Positions 58,300-64,000 of a stretch of DNA of 64,000 nt are shown piece after piece. The translations under genes were made by a program, and so were the position numbers. The notes below the pieces were generated by a model. It saw only the letters and a program-made list of their open reading frames with translations, did no database searches and was not told the origin of the DNA. This DNA comes from Ottelia alismoides. Its lineage: Eukaryota > Streptophyta > Magnoliopsida > Alismatales > Hydrocharitaceae. Numbering within the stretch: the stretch's first letter is position 1; every line of letters starts with the position of its first letter. The stretch is from assembly GCA_037367405.1 (NCBI GenBank), contig JAZKJV010002958.1:372001-436000 (forward strand). The letters are read 5' to 3'.

Positions 58300-58524
58300 A
58301 TGGATCCGAAAACGATTGAAGACGATGCGTTGCGGCTTCCCGCCGAGGATCGCGCGAAACTCGCGCGCAAGTTGCTGCTGAGCCTCGAGGAGATGCCAGA
58401 GGCAGAGCACGCAGAAGCGTGGCTCGCGGAGGCGCATCGCCGAGCCCGGCAACTCGACGCCGGGGAAGTCTCCGCCATCCCCGCCGAGGAGGTCAGGCAG
58501 CGAGCCCGAGCACTACTGCGGTGA
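58300..58524 (+). CDS. Addiction-module antitoxin of the putative addiction module component family
   Basis: 74 residues, ATG 58300. Helical with LRLPAEDRAKLARKLLLSLE, the pattern of the small antitoxins that pair with RelE/ParE-type toxins, then AEAHRRARQLDAGEVSAIPA with the conserved GEV.AIPAEEV end. It likely binds the toxin and the promoter. Three bases separate its stop (TGA 58524) from the ATG of the toxin frame. Intact, although its partner is not. Confidence 0.82.
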   Translation: MDPKTIEDDALRLPAEDRAKLARKLLLSLEEMPEAEHAEAWLAEAHRRARQLDAGEVSAIPAEEVRQRARALLR

Positions 58525-58527
58525 CCT

Positions 58528-58815
58528 ATGGCCTTCCATCCGGATGCCGAGCGCGAGCATCTGGACGCCGTTGCCTAATACGAAGACCGGCAAGCGGGGC
58601 TTGGTGCCGAGTATCTAAACGAGTTTGAGCGGACGATGCAGGACGTCTGTTCCAGCCCAAATCGGTTCCGCATTGAGAAGTCGCCCGATATCCGGCGAGT
58701 CGGACTGACCAAATTCCCGTACTGGATCTTGTTTCGGACGACCACGACCACCATCGAGGTGCTGGCCATCGCGCACCATAGACGCCGGCCGCTGTATTGG
58801 GGTGCCCGCACCTAG
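58528..58815 (+). pseudogene. RelE/ParE-type toxin gene with an in-frame stop codon
   Basis: The frame from ATG 58528 has the usual RelE/ParE start (helix with EREHLD) but meets TAA at codon 17 (58576-58578). Downstream the same frame stays open for about 78 codons to TAG 58813 and keeps the family's end (HHRRRPLYW). No shift of frame is involved, so this is a substitution, not the indel type of error common elsewhere. As it stands the product would be a 16-residue peptide; the antitoxin upstream is intact. Not functional as read. Confidence 0.8.
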
Positions 58816-59245
58816 ACGAGATCCGGCGCGCAACCCGCGCTAGAAGAGGGATCGGCGTTATTTGTTCGAGTGAACGCACCGAAAAAATCACTCCGCCCCC
58901 TTAAATCAGGAATGACGTTGCGAATGGAACCGACCGTCACCCCAGGCGCCGCAGCGAACGCTTCTGCTGCCTATGCATTCCTCGGGAGAGAGCACGGCGA
59001 TGTCATGACACCCGCCTCGACGACGCCTTTCTGACATCACGCATTCGTTCAACACAACGCTGTTCACCGCTTTCTGTCGCACTCGAGATCGGAGTGAATC
59101 GCAACCGATCGCAATTGTGAATCAGCTGACGAAACAGCGGATGCGTGAGCGCACCGTGTTCAGGTACGTTCGAGTCTCCATCGAAACCGCGACCAACAGC
59201 GGCACCGAGGCGAAACCCTGCAACGATTCAACCGAGGAGATTCTC
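58816..59245. other. Gap ahead of PEP-CTERM protein 12
   Basis: Holds the degenerate GGGTCGGAGTGATTTG-type inverted repeat 58848-58901. The rest, slightly AT-richer than the genes, probably carries the promoter of protein 12; an open frame from 59117 runs in phase with it but lacks a ribosome site. Confidence 0.5.
58848..58901. repeat. Degenerate inverted repeat, GGGTCGGAGTGATTTG family
   Basis: GGGATCGGCGTTATTTGTTC and AAAAAATCACTCCGCCCCC arms around TGAACGCACCG, the same spacer wording (GCACGCACCG) as the 53559 element. Confidence 0.7.
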
Positions 59246-60187
59246 GTGGACTCGACCCATGATTCAAGCCACGTCGTCAAACATTACCGTCGTACCGCCA
59301 TTGCCCTTGCCCTGCTGACCACTGCCTGCCTTCCCAACATCGCCCTGGCCGCGAGCGCGAGTGCATCGCTCGACTGGGGCACGCTGCAGATCTCGATCGT
59401 CGATGACGACCCCAATGACGGCATTGCCCCGACGATCACCTGGGGCAACGATGCCGCGAACACCTCGACCAGTGTGTCGGCGAACGTCAGTCTGCTCAAG
59501 CTTGTCGACGGCAACTTCGAGCAGCCGGTTTTCGACACGGACTTCACCAATGTGCCGGGCCTCGGCAGCGCGAGTGCCGCCGTCGATGCCATCTACCTCA
59601 CCAACAACATCGGCGCGGCCGCGTCGCAATCGACCGGCTCCACCGTGGGGCAGGCGCCGTCTGGAAGCCTCAGCGCCAGCGCCAATGCGATCCTGCCGCC
59701 CGAGGCGGGCAGCTTTTTCAACAGCTCGACGGCTGTCAGCAGGGTCTCGCAGCAGTTCACGATCAGCGGTGCGGCGACGGTCACCTTCACGATCAATGGC
59801 TCGGTGGCGGCTGCGGTGTCGGGCGGTTACTTCAACAGCCTGGAAGACAACTTCACGGATGAGGCCTCGGCGAGAGCGATAGTCAATGTCGAGACCCTTT
59901 TTGACCCGACATCTGGGATCTTCAGCGAAATCATCGGGACCGACGATCTGGGGTTCCTGGAAGTTTCCGACGCACTGGGCGAAACCTTCAACGTCTCTGA
60001 TTCGGGCATCATCACGGTGATTTTCTCCGTGACCGCGCCGACCACCCTCAACCTCACTGGCAGCGCCTCGGCGAGCGCGCGGGCAAATCGCCTCTCGCCG
60101 GCCCCGGTGCCGGTGCCCGCGGCCATCTGGCTCTTCGGCAGCGCCATCGCCGGCGTCACGGCACTCGGGCGCCGTCGAATCGGGTGA
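59246..60187 (+). CDS. PEP-CTERM protein 12
   Basis: 313 residues from GTG 59246, six bases after GAGGAG; an in-frame ATG at 59117 would add 43 residues ahead of the signal peptide and has no ribosome site. Signal peptide LALLTTACLPNIALA to about 36. A long Ser/Ala/Asn-rich body (SASLDWGTLQISIVDDDPND, FTISGAATVTFTINGSVAAA). Tail VPVPAAIWLFGSAIAGVT, then ALGRRRIG. Largest of the set after protein 11. Confidence 0.86.
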   Translation: MDSTHDSSHVVKHYRRTAIALALLTTACLPNIALAASASASLDWGTLQISIVDDDPNDGIAPTITWGNDAANTSTSVSANVSLLKLVDGNFEQPVFDTDFTNVPGLGSASAAVDAIYLTNNIGAAASQSTGSTVGQAPSGSLSASANAILPPEAGSFFNSSTAVSRVSQQFTISGAATVTFTINGSVAAAVSGGYFNSLEDNFTDEASARAIVNVETLFDPTSGIFSEIIGTDDLGFLEVSDALGETFNVSDSGIITVIFSVTAPTTLNLTGSASASARANRLSPAPVPVPAAIWLFGSAIAGVTALGRRRIG

Positions 60188-60212
60188 CGAGTCGTACCGC
60201 AGCAACCAACGA

Positions 60213-60240
60213 GACCCCGCTTCGGCGGGGTTTCTGCTTT
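60213..60240 (+). terminator. Rho-independent terminator after PEP-CTERM protein 12
   Basis: ACCCCGC / GCGGGGT stem with a short TTCG-like loop, followed by TTCTGCTTTT. Confidence 0.75.
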
Positions 60241-60275
60241 TGGGGAACGGATGGCGGACTTGCCCCCGAGCCTGC

Positions 60276-60505
60276 GGCCCCAGGAAACCGCACCGTCACC
60301 CCGGCCCCCGAGCCGCGGTCCAAAGGTGACCAAGCGAAGCCGTGAAATTCAACGTCGATCGCTCCGGCCCCAGGAAACCGCACCGTCACCCCGGCCCCCG
60401 AGCCGCGGTCCAAAGGTGACCAAGCGAAACCGTGAAATTCAACGTCGATCGTTTCGGCCCAAGGAAATCGCACCGTCATCCCGGCCCCCGAGCCGGGGTC
60501 CATAG
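60276..60505. repeat. 90-bp tandem repeat, about 2.5 copies
   Basis: The unit beginning GGCCCCAGGAAACCGCACCG recurs at exactly 90-bp steps (60276, 60366, 60456). Copies 1 and 2 are nearly identical; the last is partial and diverged. It is not in any supported gene. The step of 90 is divisible by three, and the minus strand is open through it. Confidence 0.9.
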
Positions 60506-60598
60506 GCGGGTCAGGCGGAGGCGCACCTCCCAACGCCGCGATTCAAACCGCCGAAACCCCACCCCGGAAAAATTGACGATAGCCCCAATCTTTCGCCC

Positions 60599-60625
60599 CC
60601 TGTAGTAGCCAGCGCAGCTGGCGAA
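60599..60625. repeat. Lone REP type B unit
   Basis: CTGTAGTAGCCAGCGCAGCT followed by GGCGAA; single, with one changed base. Confidence 0.82.
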
Positions 60626-60885
60626 AAAACATCGCTCCACCCCCACCCACACGCGCGCACCCACCCCCCATCGCCCCAACCCAACCCTCCCCCGCCGACC
60701 ACAAAGCCAACCCCATCAAGCTTTGCACCAACGCGCTTCTGAAAGCCGTCGAGAACCTGAATAAAACTGCCTGATTTGTTTGATTATTGCATGCATATCC
60801 CAGATGATTCGGACAGTCACCGAGTGCCGTGGGGGCGCCCGGGGACATGGCCGCGCAGGCCAAATAAAAAGGGAAGGGGAAACAC

Positions 60886-62523
60886 ATGCGAAATCCGGCC
60901 AAACGCATCGGCAGTGCACGACTGAACTGCCTGACACTGACAATGCTGGCCGTGCTGAGCAGCGGTGCGACAGCACAGGAGTTTCTTAATCCAGGTTTCG
61001 AAGCGCCGTTCCCCGGTTCGACCAACCCGGCGATCCAGTTTTTCCAGATCGATGAAGCCAACGTGGTCGGCTGGCAGACCTCTGCAACCGACAACCTCAT
61101 CGAGATCTGGGACAGCGGGTTTCTGGGAGTTCCCTCGTTCGAGGGCGCATTTCACGCAGAGTTGAACGCAACGCAAGCGAGCACCCTGTTTCAAACGATT
61201 GGTACCACTTCAGGCGATTTGCTGCTGCTGCAGTTCGCCCATCGAGCGCGAAGCTCGGGCCCCGGTATCCAATCGGACACAATGCGTGTGCGCGTTATCG
61301 ACGTCGCCACCGGGAACGTGCTCGCCGAGCAGACGGTAACCACCGACGAGAATGCCTGGAGCTTCAACACATTTCCCAATGTGATTGCAACCGGTACCCA
61401 GACCCGACTGGAGTTCACCGCCATCTCCTCGGGAAGCGGAAACAATGCCATCGGCAACTTTCTGGATGCCATTCTTCTGACGATTACTGGCAGCCTGCTG
61501 GGGGAGGAGGCAACACCGGTTGCGCCTGCCGCCATCGCCTACGCCGTGGACGCCACCGTCGGCGCCGACATGGGCGCCATCGGCCAGCACATCAACGAGT
61601 TGTGGCCGAGCGGGGCAGGGCTGGATGACCACCCCGAATGCGAAACGCGACAGGATCGACCCAAAGATGAAACGCGTAAATGCCATTATTGGCATATGTT
61701 TGCCATTGGGGCGGGCCGCTGGACCGAGCGTGATGACTCCGATGACAGTGACGCCGTCTCCGGCTTCACCGACTCGGCGATCGTGGGTGCCGAGCGCTGG
61801 TTCCCGCAGCACAACGCGCTGGTGGGCGTGGCCGGCAGCGTCTCGAACTTTGACATGAAGATCGGCGAGGCCAACGCGGATTACCTTGAAGGCAACATGG
61901 CCTCCCTTTACGGCTTTGCCCAGAAGCGCTGGCTCAACAATGTGTCCGCGCGGCTGATGGTGGGCGGGGGCTACGGCGAAGTGGATACCGAGGACAACGG
62001 CGTGCTGACCGCCACCACCCAGGCCAAGGGCGAGACCCACCTGACCCAGTTTGCCGCGGATCTGCGCCTGGGGCGCTACTACCGCGTGGGCAGCCGGTTT
62101 GTCGAGCCGTATGTCGGCACGCGTTACGTGCTGGCCAATGTGGATGCGTATGAGGAAGATGGCGCCGGCTCTCTCGACCGCACGTATTCGGACTACACCG
62201 GCGATACGGCGCTGGCATACTTCGGCGTGAACATCCTGCAGCCGCTGATGGTGTTCACAAGGGCCTCGGCGCTGACCTTCGACCTGCAGGGTGAGGCGCG
62301 GATGATGGACATCGGGGATGGGCCGACCTACCGGTTTCAGAATACCAGCAGCGGAACCGCTGACGCGTTGGAGCCAGATGATTTTGGTGGCCAAGCAACG
62401 GTGGGCTTAAGTATTCCTATTCTGCTGAATACTGGCGAGGTGTTCGCACATGTTCGTGGATACTACGGTTCAGATGAGACTGTCGCCGGCGAAGTATTTG
62501 GTGGGGTAAGAATAGGTCTGTAG
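60886..62523 (+). CDS. Outer-membrane beta-barrel protein with N-terminal lectin-like domain
   Basis: 545 residues, intact, ATG 60886 with GGGAAGGGGA upstream. Signal peptide ends GATAQ at about 31. Residues 32-205 form a DUF642-like or carbohydrate-binding sandwich (EFLNPGFEAPFPGSTNPAIQ, then SFEGAFHAELNATQASTLFQ). Residues about 255-545 resemble an autotransporter-type barrel: HMFAIGAGRWTERDDSDDSD, GVAGSVSNFDMKIGEANADY and VEPYVGTRYVLANVDAYEED, ending GEVFGGVRIGL. There is no PEP-CTERM tail. The final residue is Leu, not the usual Phe. Probably displays a binding domain at the surface. Confidence 0.75.
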   Translation: MRNPAKRIGSARLNCLTLTMLAVLSSGATAQEFLNPGFEAPFPGSTNPAIQFFQIDEANVVGWQTSATDNLIEIWDSGFLGVPSFEGAFHAELNATQASTLFQTIGTTSGDLLLLQFAHRARSSGPGIQSDTMRVRVIDVATGNVLAEQTVTTDENAWSFNTFPNVIATGTQTRLEFTAISSGSGNNAIGNFLDAILLTITGSLLGEEATPVAPAAIAYAVDATVGADMGAIGQHINELWPSGAGLDDHPECETRQDRPKDETRKCHYWHMFAIGAGRWTERDDSDDSDAVSGFTDSAIVGAERWFPQHNALVGVAGSVSNFDMKIGEANADYLEGNMASLYGFAQKRWLNNVSARLMVGGGYGEVDTEDNGVLTATTQAKGETHLTQFAADLRLGRYYRVGSRFVEPYVGTRYVLANVDAYEEDGAGSLDRTYSDYTGDTALAYFGVNILQPLMVFTRASALTFDLQGEARMMDIGDGPTYRFQNTSSGTADALEPDDFGGQATVGLSIPILLNTGEVFAHVRGYYGSDETVAGEVFGGVRIGL

Positions 62524-62897
62524 TGTCAGCAACTTTCCAGACTAGTCGCGCAGTCTTCTAATGATCGAGTGGGATGCCCTCCCAGCTGGGGGGTTGAGCT
62601 GGGGCGGATATCCCTGTTTCTTTTTTTGTAACCTCTGACTCGTCGGTCAGCCTGCTATGACTGAATCACAAAAATCGGCAACCCAAAGAACGTTGCTGCC
62701 AGATATGGTATTGCGAAACTGTCACTCCTAAATGTTCCGGTATCCTATTGGATTTTTTCATATACTTAACAATTGCGTAACAGATGGTTGTCACAATCCG
62801 TCGGCCTTGCCTGCTGGCAGTGCCGACGCGCGAATGGCAGGGGCCAAGGCACGTGTTGAAGAACAGCCGTTCGCGGAACGAAAAAAGGAGCGGGAGA
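62524..62897. other. Gap before the asparagine synthetase gene; composition change
   Basis: No gene found. The base composition falls clearly in GC from about 62530 on. CCCAGCTGGGGGGTTGAGCTGGGG at 62581-62604 could fold, and TTTCTTTTTTT follows about 15 bases later, a possible terminator for the barrel gene. AAAAAAGGAG directly precedes the next start. Confidence 0.5.
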
Positions 62898-64000
62898 ATG
62901 TGCGGTATCGCTGGGATCATTAGCCGTAAGCCTCTATCACCGATGGATGTACAAGCAATACGCCGCGCCAATGCTGCAATGTTCCACCGGGGCCCAGACG
63001 GAGCAGGAGAGTATATTGTGCGATCCGACGGACGGGCAATGGATATTCGGGCGCATGGTGCGATCCGTACAGTGCAGGACGCGACCCCGCACTCCGTCGG
63101 ATCGTTCGCCGATGACAATCCCCACCCACTACCTGCCTCTCGCTCTGACTCGAGTAGTTCGCAAATCGACTTTGATTATTCGGCAGGCTTTTTGGTGGAT
63201 TCACCGGCTCACCTATTTCTAGCGATGAGGCGCCTTGCAATCATCGATCTCAATGGTGGGTGGCAACCGCTATACAACGAGAATAGATCGCTCGTACTTA
63301 TCGCAAACGGGGAGATATACAACTACAAGGAATTGCGACATCGACTTCAGAGCTCTGGGCGCCATGAGTTTCGAACCAATAGCGATTGCGAGTGCATCCT
63401 TCATTTGTATGAAGAGTTCGGGCTCGATTTCGTCCAGCACCTTCGGGGAATGTATGCGTTTGCGCTTTGGGACAGCAAAAGAAAGAAATTGATTGTTGTG
63501 CGCGATCGCATGGGCGAAAAGCCGCTTTATGTCCGCCTTGATGATAGCCACCTTGTTTTCGCCTCAGAACTAAAAGCGTTACTGGCCACTGATTTTGTTC
63601 CAAAGAACATTGATCCGCTCTCTGTCAATCGATACATGCATTTCGGCTGGGTGCCTGAGCCAGCCACCATGATCGAAGGGATTCGCAAACTTAGTCCTGG
63701 ACACATGTTGGTCGTTGATCTTTTAGAGTGGAAAATTGACGACATCACCTATTGGAGATTGGAAGACGCGCCATTGATTGGTGGGAGCCCCTCTGACCGA
63801 ATTAGGGCCGAACTCGAAAGAATCGTTGAGTTAACAGTTCAGTCAGATCGTCCGGTTGGAATCGCACTTAGTGGTGGTCTTGACTCTTCGATTATTGCAG
63901 CACTTGCAAGAAAAAAAGGTCTTGAGTCATTACAAGCGTTTTCGGTTGGATATCAAGGACGACCGGTTCAGGATGAACGATCACGTGCCAAGGAGTTTGC
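62898..64000 (+). CDS. asnB: Asparagine synthetase (glutamine-hydrolysing), cut by window edge
   Basis: Open from ATG 62898 (AAGGAG 7-8 bases upstream) to the end, 367 codons. Glutaminase domain: MCGIAGI with catalytic Cys2, FHRGPDG, then RRLAIIDLNGGWQPLYNE and LIANGEIYNYKELR. The synthetase domain has the PP-loop LSGGLDSSIIAALA at residues 324-337. Between HRGPDG (30-35) and RRLAIID (111-117) are about 75 residues where the family usually has about 20-25; the extra part is Ser/Asp-rich (SRSDSSSSQIDFD). Codon use is more AT-rich than the rest of the window. In PEP-CTERM organisms such amidotransferases lie in exopolysaccharide/exosortase loci; that role is inferred. Confidence 0.9.
   Translation, partial: MCGIAGIISRKPLSPMDVQAIRRANAAMFHRGPDGAGEYIVRSDGRAMDIRAHGAIRTVQDATPHSVGSFADDNPHPLPASRSDSSSSQIDFDYSAGFLVDSPAHLFLAMRRLAIIDLNGGWQPLYNENRSLVLIANGEIYNYKELRHRLQSSGRHEFRTNSDCECILHLYEEFGLDFVQHLRGMYAFALWDSKRKKLIVVRDRMGEKPLYVRLDDSHLVFASELKALLATDFVPKNIDPLSVNRYMHFGWVPEPATMIEGIRKLSPGHMLVVDLLEWKIDDITYWRLEDAPLIGGSPSDRIRAELERIVELTVQSDRPVGIALSGGLDSSIIAALARKKGLESLQAFSVGYQGRPVQDERSRAKEF

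Larger units (their letters stand above)
60188..60885. other. Gene-free stretch with tandem repeat and C-rich segment
   Basis: Besides the terminator, the 90-bp tandem repeat and a REP unit, 60636-60710 is strongly C-rich on the plus strand (CACCCCCACCCACACGCGCG). The last 120 bp are AT-richer with TTGTTTGATTATTGCATGCA near 60776, a possible promoter for the following gene. Confidence 0.55.

Noticed and set aside
60276..60505. CRISPR-like array
   Set aside because: The units are adjacent 90-bp copies without distinct spacers and there are no cas genes.
62666..63118. Minus-strand open frame of 150 codons over the asnB start
   Set aside because: It overlaps the conserved N-terminus of asparagine synthetase in antisense and has no recognisable features.

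Overview
The window looks like part of the chromosome of a GC-rich gammaproteobacterium, probably an uncultured, free-living or biofilm-forming one. Pointers are RlmM (a mostly gammaproteobacterial 23S rRNA methylase), the LptF, MtgA and PurE-PurK types, a MotA-MotB pair behind a sigma-28 promoter, and a dozen exported proteins ending in the VPxPxAxWLxG...RRR form of the PEP-CTERM sorting tail. No rRNA, tRNA, CRISPR array, prophage or insertion sequence was found.

Layout. 1-31.7 kb is a core-type region. It holds a deoxyhypusine-synthase-like gene (cut by the edge), agmatine deiminase, two small cytochromes c, a PagL-like lipid A deacylase, an amino acid permease, a GH57 glycosidase, a SulP transporter, a Sel1 protein, pdxH, an EamA transporter, a thioredoxin/TPR co-chaperone, a glycine-zipper lipoprotein, kup, motAB, a second permease, mtgA, rlmM with a glycosyltransferase-like gene, purEK, a beta-propeller membrane protein, metH, a GT2/LAB_N pair and lptF. 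31.8-35.5 kb is a small copper module: a Cys/His-bearing small protein, a TolC-like lipoprotein and a multicopper oxidase. 35.6-62.5 kb is an accessory, repeat-rich region. It has twelve PEP-CTERM genes, a right-handed beta-helix protein with a CBM60-like tail, a strange Cys-rich secreted protein, a DUF4189 protein, two toxin-antitoxin modules (one intact mqsRA, one whose toxin carries a nonsense codon), an outer-membrane barrel fusion and about 18 REP-type palindromes. At 62.9 kb an AT-richer stretch begins with a glutamine-dependent asparagine synthetase that runs off the edge. In PEP-CTERM bacteria such a gene often belongs to the exopolysaccharide/exosortase locus, so the sorting machinery may lie just outside.

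Sequence quality. Roughly 1-16 kb and 48-53 kb carry many single-base frameshifts in otherwise perfectly conserved genes (kup alone has about five), often in short G/C runs. 16-47 kb is almost clean; metH (1271 codons) is intact. I read most of these as base-calling or assembly errors and annotate the genes across them.

Most notable. (1) A ~145-bp repeat occurs three times, each time beside a toxin-antitoxin module, and mqsRA is bracketed by ~270-bp direct repeats. (2) Four genes end in a TAG that is itself the first bases of a REP element. (3) A 19-G tract lies inside a PEP-CTERM gene. (4) A Cys-rich secreted protein of eukaryote-like pattern lies in the accessory region. (5) There is a textbook sigma-28 promoter in front of motA.
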